Assembly: GCA_002311925.1 (NCBI GenBank)
Contig: DCAK01000085.1
Coordinates: 316-18,016, forward strand
DNA from: Planctomycetes bacterium UBA1135
GTDB taxonomy: Bacteria; Planctomycetota; UBA1135
DNA: 17,701 nt
Direction: 5' to 3'
Under the pieces are notes generated by a model. It saw nothing but the letters and a program-made list of their open reading frames with translations. It made no database searches and was not told where the DNA came from. The translations under genes were made by a program, and so were the position numbers. Shown here in pieces: positions 1 to 7,226 of the stretch (position 1 is the first letter of the stretch; each line of letters opens with the position of its first letter).

Positions 1-197
1 GGAAGGGATGCGGCGGCGGCCCCCGAGCGAAGGAGTTCGAGGGCGGCCTCGAGTTCGGCCTTTCGAGCCGCGAAGGAGGGTTGAGAGGCCAGGGCCTTTT
101 CAACCTCCAGGGATTCTTCCGGGGTGCTTTCGCCGAGAAGGTAGGCGGTCAGCTTTTCTTCGAGAGTGGGTTCGGAATCGGGAAGGCGTTCGGTCAT
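1..197 (-). CDS. Anti-sigma-like N-terminal region, partial gene
   Basis: Only the first 65 codons are in the window; the gene continues past the left edge. The ATG at 197-195 lies 7 bp after the stop of the ECF sigma gene, so the two are probably co-transcribed. The visible part is acidic and helical. It starts MTERLPDSEPTLEEKLTAYL and then has an LGESTPEESLEVEKAL stretch. From general knowledge, this pattern (a short helix with TAYLLGE, then a Glu-rich helix) is common at the N-terminus of planctomycete-type anti-sigma or von Willebrand-type proteins encoded beside ECF sigma factors. No zinc-binding HxxxCxxC motif is visible in this part. The downstream domains, and so the exact function, cannot be seen. 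An anti-sigma role is an inference from position and composition. Confidence 0.6.
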   Translation of the reverse strand, partial: MTERLPDSEPTLEEKLTAYLLGESTPEESLEVEKALASQPSFAARKAELEAALELLRSGAAAASL

Positions 198-204
198 GAC
201 GATT

Positions 205-786
205 TCAGATGGCTTGGGCGGCGCGAAGGCGTGAAGCGAGGCGGTCCATCCCCTTGTGGATCAACCAACCCACAGTTCCGGGTTTCACCTGCAGGACTTC
301 GGCGACCTCGGCATAGCTGAGGCCGCCGTGCACCTTGAGACGAAGGGCGGTTCTTTCCCGCTCGGGGAGAAGTTCAAGTTCCCGGTCCACCAGGCTCCTG
401 ACTTCGGAATCTTCGGCGACTTGAGAGGGGTTGTCCTGGGGCCGGGCGGTCACGGATCCGGAGTCCACGCCCCCTCGGGTTTCCAATCGCCTGCGGCGTT
501 CCATTTCGCGTCCTTCAATTTTTCGCGTGTCCAAAGAAAGATTGCGGCAAACCCGAAAGAGCCAAGGCCCCAAGGAGTCCCCCGTGCCGAGGCGGGGTGC
601 TTTCCGGATGAGGCGCAGAAAGGTTTCCTGAACGGCGTCCTCAGCGCGGGAGGGGTCCCGTAGAAGCCCCCCCGCGAAGCGAAGAAGACCGCCCTGATGC
701 CTTTCCACCAAACTTTCCAACCCCCCCTGGTCTCCATTCTGGAACTTCAGGAGAAGGGCGGAATCGTCGGGTCCGGGCACGGACAT
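205..786 (-). CDS. ECF-family RNA polymerase sigma factor
   Basis: The 193-residue protein has the two-domain layout of extracytoplasmic-function sigma factors. Region 2 spans roughly residues 9-90, with the RAEDAVQETFLRLIR core-binding helix at about 47-61 and a WLFRVCRNLSLD segment at 75-86. Region 4 spans roughly 135-187, with LPERERTALRLKVHGGLSYAEVAE and a VKPGTVGWLIHKG recognition helix. It should direct RNA polymerase to a small regulon, often including its own operon. I chose the ATG at 786 because it begins the conserved helix with normal spacing; the longer reading frame begins at a TTG (819) and adds 11 atypical residues. The next gene begins 7 bp downstream and looks like its regulator. 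The linker at 91-130 is rich in Arg and Glu. The ECF subgroup is not assigned. Confidence 0.9.
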   Translation of the reverse strand: MSVPGPDDSALLLKFQNGDQGGLESLVERHQGGLLRFAGGLLRDPSRAEDAVQETFLRLIRKAPRLGTGDSLGPWLFRVCRNLSLDTRKIEGREMERRRRLETRGGVDSGSVTARPQDNPSQVAEDSEVRSLVDRELELLPERERTALRLKVHGGLSYAEVAEVLQVKPGTVGWLIHKGMDRLASRLRAAQAI

Positions 787-840
787 GCGTCTCACGTTAG
801 AAACGACGACGCAGGGCAACGGTTCTTGGTCTTTTTTCCG

Positions 841-866
841 AAAAATCCGTCGACCCGGGCGGATTC
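841..866 (-). terminator. Rho-independent terminator after the fucosidase gene
   Basis: Read on the minus strand, the hairpin is AATCCG (865-860), a 10-base loop and CGGATT (849-844), followed by a run of five T. It overlaps the fucosidase stop codon. It separates the DUF6941-DUF819-fucosidase unit from the sigma gene, whose start is about 55 bp further on. The stem is short (6 bp, with a possible G-T extension), so strength is uncertain. Confidence 0.6.
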
Positions 867-2253
867 AACTCTTGGAGGTCGTGACCTCGGGAATTTCTTC
901 CAACTCCAGGCGAATCACGGTGGCGTGCTCAAGCGGGTATTCCCCCGCCAGCTCGACTGCCCAGGCTCCGGGGCCACCCGTCACCGGCAAGGAATCCTTT
1001 CGCCCCCCTAGAACTCTGGCTGAGCGGATTTTCGACCGGAGCCCTGAAATTTCCAGACGCTCGTCCAGGGGCCACTCCTGGACATGGCAATAAAGAACGG
1101 AGTCCTTGGCCGTGACCCGTCCCCAGGCAGGCGCTTTCTGGAAGGGGCTCCTGGTGGTCCCGTAGATGGCCTCCCCGTTGATTTCCAACCATCGCCCGAT
1201 GGCGAACAAGCGGTCCTGCATGATGACCGGGATGCGCCCGTCGGCGGTGGGGCCGATGTCCAGGAGAAGGGCGCCTCCCTTGCTCACCAAGTCGATGAGT
1301 TCCCGAACGCAACGCGTTCGAGAAGCGTAGATGTCGTAGTTCTCCGCCCGGTTGAAGGCGAAGGAGTGGCCGATTCCGCGGCATTCCTCGAAGGGCCGCA
1401 TGGCCCGCATCCCCTTCCCAGAAGAATTGCCCAGGCTTCCGTACTCCGTGGTCGAATAGTCCCCGACCTGTCCTCGCAAGCCCTTGCCCCAACGGTCGTT
1501 CACTGCCAGGAGTTCCGGGTCCTCCGCATGGTTGTAAATCCAGGCCAGAATTTCCCGGCTCTTCCATAAGTTGTCCGGGTGGTCCCATTCCCCGTCCGGC
1601 CAAAAGACTTGCGGCTGGTATTTCTGGAAGAGTTCCTGAATCTGGGGAATCATGACCTCGTCGACGTAGCGGGCCTTGTCGTTTTCGTACAGGGGGTTGT
1701 GCCACTCCATGAAGGAGTAGTAGAGCCCGGGCCGCACCCCCTTCGCCTTGCAGGCCTCGAGAAGCTCGCCGACCAGGTCACGACCCGGCCCTGTCTCGAC
1801 GCTGTTCCAGGGGTAGCCCCGCGCCAGGCTGGCCTCCTGGTTGGGCCAAAGGCAGAAGCCGTCGTGATGCTTGCTGGTCAGCACCATGTAGCGGGCGCCC
1901 GAGCGTTGCAGGATGTCGGCCCATTCCTCCGGGTCCCACATCTCGGCTTTGAACAGGGGAGCAAAATCCCGATATTGGAAATCCTCCCCATAATTCCTGG
2001 CGTGGAAGCTGCGCTCAAGGCCGTCATGGGCGCCGCTGTCGCACCAGTACTGGTACCACTCCGAATAGGTGCTGGTGTCACAAAAGGCTGGAACGGAGTA
2101 GACCCCCCAGTGGATGAAGATGCCAAACTTCGCGTCCTTGAACCACTGCGGGGTGTCGTGCCCGTTCAGGGATTCCCAAGTGGGCTGGTAGGCGGGTTCC
2201 TGGAGGGGCCCTGAAGCCTGGAAAAGGCCGACGGCCAGGAGAATGGAAAGCAT
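865..2253 (-). CDS. Secreted alpha-L-fucosidase, glycoside hydrolase family 29
   Basis: The 462-residue protein removes alpha-linked L-fucose from glycans by the retaining mechanism of GH29. It begins with a short hydrophobic signal-like segment (residues 1-14, MLSILLAVGLFQASG), so it is probably exported. Family landmarks follow: WFKDAKFGIFIHWG at 37-50, the KHHDGFCLW motif at 128-136, GLYYSFMEWHNP near 176, and FWPDGEWD, where Asp220 fits the catalytic nucleophile of the family. The IGPTADGRIP segment near 335 is also typical. The last 90 residues form the small C-terminal beta domain. The length is normal for single-domain GH29 enzymes. The gene starts 18 bp after the DUF819 gene and is probably in its operon. 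No sulfatases or other glycoside hydrolases are in view. Which fucosylated polymer it attacks cannot be told from sequence. Confidence 0.93.
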   Translation of the reverse strand: MLSILLAVGLFQASGPLQEPAYQPTWESLNGHDTPQWFKDAKFGIFIHWGVYSVPAFCDTSTYSEWYQYWCDSGAHDGLERSFHARNYGEDFQYRDFAPLFKAEMWDPEEWADILQRSGARYMVLTSKHHDGFCLWPNQEASLARGYPWNSVETGPGRDLVGELLEACKAKGVRPGLYYSFMEWHNPLYENDKARYVDEVMIPQIQELFQKYQPQVFWPDGEWDHPDNLWKSREILAWIYNHAEDPELLAVNDRWGKGLRGQVGDYSTTEYGSLGNSSGKGMRAMRPFEECRGIGHSFAFNRAENYDIYASRTRCVRELIDLVSKGGALLLDIGPTADGRIPVIMQDRLFAIGRWLEINGEAIYGTTRSPFQKAPAWGRVTAKDSVLYCHVQEWPLDERLEISGLRSKIRSARVLGGRKDSLPVTGGPGAWAVELAGEYPLEHATVIRLELEEIPEVTTSKS

Positions 2254-2271
2254 GGCGGCAGGATACCGGGG

Positions 2272-3498
2272 TCAGCCGACGACTCCTGGAAGACCGGCCA
2301 TGGTGTGAACCGACTGAAGAAGGGCGGCGCAGGCGATTCCGGCAACCGTGCCCAGGACGTACCCGCCGATTGCGAGAAGAACGCCAACCGGGGCGAGGGC
2401 GGGATGGAAGGCGGCCGCCACGACCGGGGCGGAAGCGGCGCCGCCCACATTGGCCTGCGACCCCACCGCCAGGAAGAAGACCGGGGCCCGCATCCAGCGC
2501 CTCACGAGAAGAAGGACGGAAGCGTGAATGGACATCCATACCGCACCGACGACAAGGAAACCGGCGTTGCCCGGGTCAAGAATCTGGCCGAAATCAGCCT
2601 TGGCTCCGATGGTCGCGACAAGCAGGTAGAGGAATACGGAACCCAGGGTGGAGGCTCCTGCCCCTTCCAGGTTGCGCACCCGGGTCATGGAGAGGACCAG
2701 GGAGAAGCCGGTCACGAGGAGAACGACCCAGGTGAAGGTGCTGACGATGTCGCCAACTTCAGGAAGCCGGGGAGCGAGAGCCCAGGCGGCCGCGGTACCG
2801 CCAAGACCCAGGGCAAGCATCAACAGGAGGTCGCCCAGTGCGGGAGAGCGGCGAGTCCTCCGGGAGAAAGTTTCGGCGCTTTCACGGAGCGCGTCCAGCG
2901 TCCCCCGGTCCGCTCCCATGGATTCATCCATGGACTTTTCTCTTCCGGCGAAGAGAAGAAGCACGGCCATCCAGGCGTTGGCAATCGCAACATCCACCAC
3001 CACCATGAGCGGGAGGATGGCGTGGTCCACTCCCACGCTTTCTCCGATGGCGACAAAATTGGCGCCGCCGCCGATCCAGGAACCGGCAAGCGCGGCCAAC
3101 CCCTTCCACGCTTCAGCCCCCCACTCCGGGGGAATAAGGGGGGAACAGAGGAAATAGGCAATGGGCCCGCCCACCACGATGCTCAAGGTTCCGGCGAAAA
3201 AGAGAACCATGGCGGGTTTCCCCAGCCGAAAAATCCCCCGGAGGTCGACGGCGAGAACGAGAAGAATCAGGCTGGCTGGCAGCAGCCAATCCTTGATGAA
3301 CTCGAAGAGGGGGAATTGGGGGTCCGAAGGAATGACCCCGAGATTGGAAAGGGCGGTAGGAACGAAATAAGCGAAAAGAAGAAGAGGAACGCGGGAGAAG
3401 AACTTCCGCCCGCTGCGGGTTCCTCCGAAAAGGAAAAGGCCCGCCAGGACGGAGAGAAGAACCGCGAGAACGGAAACCGGTTCGGAGACGAGAGGCAA
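2272..3498 (-). CDS. DUF819-family multi-pass membrane protein
   Basis: The 408-residue protein is very hydrophobic, with about ten or more membrane segments, and matches the DUF819 (YjcL-like) pattern. An N-terminal half carries LAGSWIGGGANFVAIGESVGV (about 139-159). A C-terminal half carries LYLLVATIGAKADFGQIL and FLAVGSQANVGGAASAPVVAAAF. The two Gly/Ala-rich re-entrant-like motifs with conserved Asn resemble those of ion-coupled transporters, but to my knowledge no substrate is firmly established for DUF819. A charged cytoplasmic-looking loop (REKSMDESMGADRGTLDALRE) links the halves. The start is a TTG at 3498, 9 nt after the stop of the preceding gene, implying translational coupling; no in-frame ATG lies nearby. 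Its position upstream of a secreted fucosidase could suggest uptake of a small organic solute, but that is speculative. Confidence 0.85.
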   Translation of the reverse strand: MPLVSEPVSVLAVLLSVLAGLFLFGGTRSGRKFFSRVPLLLFAYFVPTALSNLGVIPSDPQFPLFEFIKDWLLPASLILLVLAVDLRGIFRLGKPAMVLFFAGTLSIVVGGPIAYFLCSPLIPPEWGAEAWKGLAALAGSWIGGGANFVAIGESVGVDHAILPLMVVVDVAIANAWMAVLLLFAGREKSMDESMGADRGTLDALRESAETFSRRTRRSPALGDLLLMLALGLGGTAAAWALAPRLPEVGDIVSTFTWVVLLVTGFSLVLSMTRVRNLEGAGASTLGSVFLYLLVATIGAKADFGQILDPGNAGFLVVGAVWMSIHASVLLLVRRWMRAPVFFLAVGSQANVGGAASAPVVAAAFHPALAPVGVLLAIGGYVLGTVAGIACAALLQSVHTMAGLPGVVG

Positions 3499-3507
3499 GG
3501 TGCGCGG

Positions 3508-3969
3508 TCAGCCCTGGGGGAAATCCGGAGGCGGTGGAAGACCCGGGCCCCGGACTCCGGGAACCTCAGGCCCTCCTCCCTGAAGCTGGAGATGCTCCAA
3601 AAGGTGGACCGGCGCATCCACAGGTTTGCCCTCGAGGATGAGGCGGAAGGTGTAGGTCCCGAATTCCTCGAAGGGAAGGCTGGCCAGGCGAATCACGGCC
3701 CGCGCCTTGGCCCGGCGGTCAGCGAGCTGGACGGGGGGAAGCTGGAGGTCCACCGCCGTCCCCCCGGGAGCTTCGATGCGAAGCCCGACCTGGTACGAGC
3801 CGTTGCCGTCTGTCAGGCCGATGGCGACGGAAAAGATGGGAAGTCGACCGGGAAGATTCACGGAATGGAGGGAATCGAAAAGGCCGATCATGCAGAGCTT
3901 TCCCTGTTCATCCCTGAAGGCATAATCGCATATGTGGAGCCATTCGAGGGTGGGGAGTGGGCCGGGCAT
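3508..3969 (-). CDS. DUF6941-like small beta-rich protein
   Basis: The 153-residue soluble protein has no signal peptide or membrane segment. The sequence LEWLHICDYAFRDEQGKLCMIGLFD at the N-terminus resembles the DUF6941 signature (a 'CD...DExGKxxLIGIFD' pattern). It is followed by alternating strands with SYQVGLRIEAPGGTAV and FGTYTFRLILEGKPV, suggesting a beta-sandwich. The last 25 residues are rich in Gly and Pro. The function of the family is unknown. I chose the ATG at 3969 because the longer GTG start (3999) falls inside a terminator hairpin. It precedes the DUF819 gene by 9 nt and is probably the first gene of that operon. The family assignment is from memory of the pattern. Confidence 0.7.
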   Translation of the reverse strand: MPGPLPTLEWLHICDYAFRDEQGKLCMIGLFDSLHSVNLPGRLPIFSVAIGLTDGNGSYQVGLRIEAPGGTAVDLQLPPVQLADRRAKARAVIRLASLPFEEFGTYTFRLILEGKPVDAPVHLLEHLQLQGGGPEVPGVRGPGLPPPPDFPQG

Positions 3970-3986
3970 GGTGGGAGTGTAAATGG

Positions 3987-4016
3987 AGACGGGCCGCACC
4001 GGAGTGCGACCCGTCT
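3987..4016 (-). terminator. Strong hairpin terminator with UUCG-type (UCCG) tetraloop
   Basis: On the minus strand the RNA would form a 13-bp stem: AGACGGGUCGCAC (4016-4004) pairs with GUGCGGCCCGUCU (3999-3987) around the loop UCCG. The loop is closed by C-G, giving the exceptionally stable cUNCGg tetraloop. The single imperfect pair is a G-U wobble in minus-strand RNA but a C-A mismatch in plus-strand RNA, so the hairpin is made for minus-strand transcription. A moderately T-rich stretch (CCATTTAC) follows. It sits 24 bp beyond the stop of the small membrane protein gene. Confidence 0.75.
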
Positions 4017-4039
4017 ACCTTCGTGGGTGGGTTCTGAGG

Positions 4040-4408
4040 CTAGATGCCTGCGCCGGCGTTCGCCTTGGCGCCGTCCACCAGACTCTTCAAGATGCCGACG
4101 GCGGCAATCGCGATCACCAAGTTCACCAGAGCACCAAAGATGGCGGCGATGTAGCCACCAACCCAGGTCACTTGAGTCAGGACCGTGCTCGCATCACCCC
4201 AACCAGGCGCATTCAGGAATACCAGGGCAGCTGCGCCGATGGCGTAATCCTTTGCGCGAGATTCAGGCACGCAGGTCCAACCGATGTAGACCCCGGCACC
4301 AATGAGAAGGAAGCTGGCAATGGCGCCGACATCCCCGCCAAGGGAGTCTCCGGCCACTCCACCGATGAAAGCGACGGCCAAAGCCGCCCAAAAAAGGTTC
4401 TTAGACAT
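4040..4408 (-). CDS. Small membrane protein of unknown function
   Basis: I do not recognise this 122-residue protein. It has three to four hydrophobic segments (about 4-19, 27-44, 54-68 and 84-109). Between them are short hydrophilic turns: DSLGGD, WTCVPESRAKDY and NAPGWGD. The segments are rich in Ala, Gly and Ile, and the protein ends with a short charged tail (KSLVDGAKANAGAGI). I chose the ATG at 4408 because GGGGA lies about 6 nt upstream; the frame extends further upstream to 4447 without a convincing ribosome site. It has an AT-rich leader on one side and a UNCG-loop terminator on the other, so it is probably a monocistronic unit. Its codons look somewhat less GC-biased than the neighbours, which would fit high expression or separate origin. 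The fold is unknown. Confidence 0.75.
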   Translation of the reverse strand: MSKNLFWAALAVAFIGGVAGDSLGGDVGAIASFLLIGAGVYIGWTCVPESRAKDYAIGAAALVFLNAPGWGDASTVLTQVTWVGGYIAAIFGALVNLVIAIAAVGILKSLVDGAKANAGAGI

Positions 4409-4509
4409 GTTTTTCCCCAAGTTTTGAGTTATGAGTACCCCGCCCACGAAGTCCGGGCTGGGCTTGTCTACGGAATCGGCAGGCGGCGTCCCCGATTCGC
4501 CCTCTTCCT

Positions 4510-4537
4510 GGCAAGAACCCTAAAACAGGGCAAGAAC
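4510..4537 (-). repeat. Tandem 9-bp direct repeat in leader of the small membrane protein gene
   Basis: GTTCTTGCC occurs twice on the minus strand (4537-4529 and 4518-4510), 19 bp apart start to start, roughly two helical turns. A small CCCT/AGGG inverted pair lies between the copies. Two identical half-sites on the same helical face could bind a regulator, or the element could act in the leader RNA. No known regulator motif is recognised. Confidence 0.4.
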
Positions 4538-4565
4538 ACGCCCCAAAGCCTTTCAAAACCATTAA

Positions 4566-4595
4566 TTTATAGGAATTTGGTATAAAGGAAAAAGT
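4566..4595 (-). promoter_or_regulatory. Possible promoter for the small membrane protein gene
   Basis: The most AT-rich stretch of the window lies here. On the minus strand TATAAA (4571-4566) resembles a -10 box, and a second TATA-like element lies at 4585-4580. No convincing -35 box is found at 16-18 bp spacing; only a T-rich block (CTTTTT) is there. If used, the leader RNA would be about 150 nt. The 243-bp gap (4409-4651) otherwise holds only the direct repeat and the terminator-like hairpin listed separately. Confidence 0.3.
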
Positions 4596-4602
4596 GAAGG
4601 AA

Positions 4603-4633
4603 TTTGGGTTTATCCCTCGATTTTCAACCCAAA
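4603..4633 (-). terminator. Inverted repeat, probable terminator of the thrS-SDR unit
   Basis: A perfect 8-bp inverted repeat, TTTGGGTT (4603-4610) and AACCCAAA (4626-4633), surrounds a 15-base loop. It begins 19 bp after the SDR stop codon. On the minus strand it is followed by TTCCTTCACTTTTTCC, a T-rich stretch. The large loop and AT-rich stem base make it weaker than the 3987-4016 hairpin. Confidence 0.45.
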
Positions 4634-4651
4634 ATAAGGATTTCCGAATTC

Positions 4652-5425
4652 CTAAGTTTCCTTTTCCTGCCTGTGGACCAAGGTGGGAGATGCCTGGTCC
4701 GTGGGGAGGAGAAGGATTTCGGCCGCGTTCACATGAGACGGCCGGGTTGCCGCCCACAAAACAGCATCCGCCACATCGTCCGGATGCAGCGGCGTCATGC
4801 CCTCATAAGCCTTGGCCGCCCGTTTCCTGTCCCCCCGGTAGCGGACCTCTCCAAATTCGCTTTCCACCAATCCCGGGTCCACGGTGCTCACTCTCACCCC
4901 CGTTCCATTCAAGTCCAGGCGCAGGGACCGGGTCAATGCATCGACGGCGTGCTTGGTGGCGCAATAGACATTGCCGCCGGGATAGACCTCGCGACCGGCG
5001 ATGGAGCCCATGTGAATCAGGTGGCCCTTCCCCGCGGCCACCATCCCGGGAAGGAAGGCCCGGTTCACCAGCAACAAACCTTTCAAGTTGGTGTCGATCA
5101 TTTCCTCCCAATCAAGAAGGTCACCCTCATGGAGAGGAGACAACCCGCGGGAAAGTCCAGCATTGTTGACCAGGACCTCGGGGGGCCCCGCCGCTTGCGC
5201 GAAAGCCTCCACGGCGGCGGGCTTCCTCACGTCCAGAACCCGGACCTCGGGTTTTCCCCCTGGAGATTCGGCCAATGCATCGGCCAAGGCCTCCAGGCGT
5301 TTCCCTCGACGGGCGGCAATCCACAGGCTGGCCCCCGCGGCAGCGAAAGCTCTCGCGCAAGCTTCACCGATTCCGGAGCTGGCCCCCGTGATGACGACGG
5401 CGCGGCCTAGAAAGGGAAGGCTCAA
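4652..5425 (-). CDS. Short-chain dehydrogenase/reductase, YdfG-like
   Basis: The 257-residue protein is a classical SDR oxidoreductase, probably cytoplasmic and NADP-dependent. It has the TGASSGIG dinucleotide-binding motif at 14-21 with AARRGKR after the second strand, NNAG, a catalytic Ser in HMGSIAG, and YCATK as the YxxxK pair. The C-terminal half (VDPGLVESEFGEVRYRGD and a late LLPTDQASPTLVHR) resembles E. coli YdfG, which oxidises serine and other 3-hydroxy acids, so a short hydroxy acid is the likeliest substrate. It starts at a TTG whose last two bases and the next form the thrS stop (TTGA overlap), so translation is coupled to thrS. A functional link to threonine or serine metabolism is tempting but only an inference from adjacency. 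Confidence 0.9.
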   Translation of the reverse strand: MSLPFLGRAVVITGASSGIGEACARAFAAAGASLWIAARRGKRLEALADALAESPGGKPEVRVLDVRKPAAVEAFAQAAGPPEVLVNNAGLSRGLSPLHEGDLLDWEEMIDTNLKGLLLVNRAFLPGMVAAGKGHLIHMGSIAGREVYPGGNVYCATKHAVDALTRSLRLDLNGTGVRVSTVDPGLVESEFGEVRYRGDRKRAAKAYEGMTPLHPDDVADAVLWAATRPSHVNAAEILLLPTDQASPTLVHRQEKET

Positions 5426-7182
5426 TATTCGAGGGCTCGGGAATCCCTTCGCTCACGAAGGCGGGCGACGAAATCTTCAACCGAGAGCGCCTCCTGCCCG
5501 TCCTTTCCGTGGACACGCAAGCTCACCGTTCCCGACTCGACCTCCCTTTCGCCGAGAACCGCCATGTAGGGAATCTTTTCCATCTCGCATTCCCGAATGC
5601 GCCGGCGGAGAGGGCCCTCCGTCCGGAGCGCCGTCCGAAATCCAGCCTCCCCGAGGATGCGGGCGATGGACGCAGCGGCTTCTTCCTGGTCGGCGGTTAT
5701 GGGCAACACCGCCGCCGGAATGGGGCAAAGCCATATCGGAAACCAGGCGGCAAAGTGCTCGATGAGCCCCCCCACGAAGCGTTCGAAGGAACCGAAGATG
5801 GCCCGGTGAACCATCACCGGGCGCTTGAGCTGGTTGTCAGCGTCGTTGAAGTGGAGGTCGAAGCGCTCAGGGAGGTTGAAGTCCACCTGAACGGTCGGGC
5901 CCTGCCACTCACGCCCCAGCGCGTCCCGCATCTTGAAGTCGATCTTGGGGCCGTAGAAGACGCCGCCGCCAGGGTCCTCTTCGAGGGCGAGATCCCGCCG
6001 AGCCGCGGCCCCGCGAAGGGCCTCCAGAGCGTGCTCCCAAACCTCGTCGCTTCCCATCGACTTTTCAGGCTGGGTGGCGAGATAGGCGGTGTAGGAATAC
6101 CCGAAGGTGGAAAGAATCTGGTCCACCATCTCCAGGACTTCGACCAGCTCGTCCTCCAGTTGGCCCGGGGTGCAGAAGATGTGGGCGTCATCCTGGGTGA
6201 ATCCCCTGACCCGGAGCATTCCGTGCAAGGTTCCGGAGGGTTCGTAGCGGTAGACCGAACCCAGCTCGGCGTACTTCAGGGGCAGGTCGCGGTAGCTGTG
6301 GCGACGGCTGTTGAAGATGGACACATGGCCGGGGCAGTTCATGGGCTTGACGCGGTAGGGTCGGCCATCGACATCCATCGGCGCCCAAATCATGTCGGCG
6401 TAGTTTTCGAGGTGACCCGACCTCTCGAAGACCTGTTCCCCCGCCACATGGGGGGTGTAGACGGGCCAGTAGCCGGCGGCCTCGTGAAGGTCCCACCACC
6501 AGGCCTCCAACTTGCGGCGCACCTGGCCAAGCTTGGGATGCCAGAAGACCAGGCCGGCACCGAAGTCGGGATCGATGGAGAAAAGGTCGAGCTCGCGGCC
6601 AAGCTTGCGGTGGTCCCTCTTCTGGACTTCCTCGAGCCAGGCGAGGTATTTGCGGAGGTCCTTCCGGTTCCACCAGGCGGTTCCGTAGATCCTTTGCAGC
6701 ATCGTCTTGTCGGAATCGCCCCTCCAGTAGGCGCCGGCGGTATGCGTGAGCTTGAATCCGTTTGCGGGAATCTGGTCGGCGGTCTCGACATGGGGGCCCT
6801 CGCACAGGTCGGACCAAGTGCCGTGGTCGTAGAAGGTGACCCCCTCGTCCTCGGGAATGTCGTCCAGGAGTTCCAGCTTGTAGTCCTGGCCCGCCTCGCG
6901 GAGTCGGTCGGCAGCCTCAGCCCGGGAAAGTGAAGAGCAGATGAATTCTCCAGCCTCGGCGAGAACCTTGCGCATCTCCTCCTCGATGACCGGAAGGTCC
7001 TCCTCGGTCAGGGGCCGGGGAAGCTCGAAGTCGTAATAGAAACCGTGGTCGACCGGGGGCCCGATGGCGACCTTGGCCTCGGGGAAGAGCCGCAGTACCG
7101 CGTCGGCCATGATGTGGCTGGTGCTGTGCCGCAGGGCATGCAGGGAAACGGGACCTTCCTGCGGGTCGAATGGGAGGCTCAT
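5422..7182 (-). CDS. thrS: Threonyl-tRNA synthetase without TGS domain
   Basis: The 586-residue class II synthetase charges tRNA-Thr and edits mis-charged serine. The editing domain is present: HSTSH at 19-23 and CEGPH at 127-131 supply the four His/Cys residues of the editing site. The catalytic core has the zinc ligands Cys283 (MNCPGH), His334 and His459 (MVHRAIFGS), plus the motif 2 region YRYEPSGTLHGMLRVRGFTQDD. A C-terminal anticodon-binding domain ends the protein. The N-terminal TGS (N1) domain of about 60 residues found in E. coli ThrRS is absent: only 14 residues precede the editing domain. I chose the ATG at 7182; upstream in-frame codons are Arg/Gly/Pro-rich and cross the promoter. 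It overlaps the SDR gene by 4 bp and is divergent from the phosphatase gene. Confidence 0.96.
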   Translation of the reverse strand: MSLPFDPQEGPVSLHALRHSTSHIMADAVLRLFPEAKVAIGPPVDHGFYYDFELPRPLTEEDLPVIEEEMRKVLAEAGEFICSSLSRAEAADRLREAGQDYKLELLDDIPEDEGVTFYDHGTWSDLCEGPHVETADQIPANGFKLTHTAGAYWRGDSDKTMLQRIYGTAWWNRKDLRKYLAWLEEVQKRDHRKLGRELDLFSIDPDFGAGLVFWHPKLGQVRRKLEAWWWDLHEAAGYWPVYTPHVAGEQVFERSGHLENYADMIWAPMDVDGRPYRVKPMNCPGHVSIFNSRRHSYRDLPLKYAELGSVYRYEPSGTLHGMLRVRGFTQDDAHIFCTPGQLEDELVEVLEMVDQILSTFGYSYTAYLATQPEKSMGSDEVWEHALEALRGAAARRDLALEEDPGGGVFYGPKIDFKMRDALGREWQGPTVQVDFNLPERFDLHFNDADNQLKRPVMVHRAIFGSFERFVGGLIEHFAAWFPIWLCPIPAAVLPITADQEEAAASIARILGEAGFRTALRTEGPLRRRIRECEMEKIPYMAVLGEREVESGTVSLRVHGKDGQEALSVEDFVARLRERRDSRALEY

Positions 7183-7226
7183 GGCGGTCCCCCGGCCGAC
7201 CGTACCTGGGCCGCGCGGGGTGCGAG

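Noticed and set aside
787..840. Possible ECF-type autoregulated promoter upstream of the sigma gene
   Set aside because: A GAACC is present, but no convincing matching -10 element at normal spacing could be seen.
2930..2950. Perfect 8+2+8 inverted repeat CCATGGAT-TC-ATCCATGG
   Set aside because: It lies inside the DUF819 gene and is explained by the repeated Ser-Met-Asp-Glu-Ser-Met codons.
2305..4305. Long plus-strand open frame of 666 codons
   Set aside because: It is antisense to the DUF819 and DUF6941 genes, very rich in Gly/Arg/Glu/His, and has no recognisable domain; GC-rich third positions keep the opposite strand open.
5509..6933. Plus-strand open frame of 474 codons
   Set aside because: It is antisense to thrS, whose identity is certain; no domain is recognisable.
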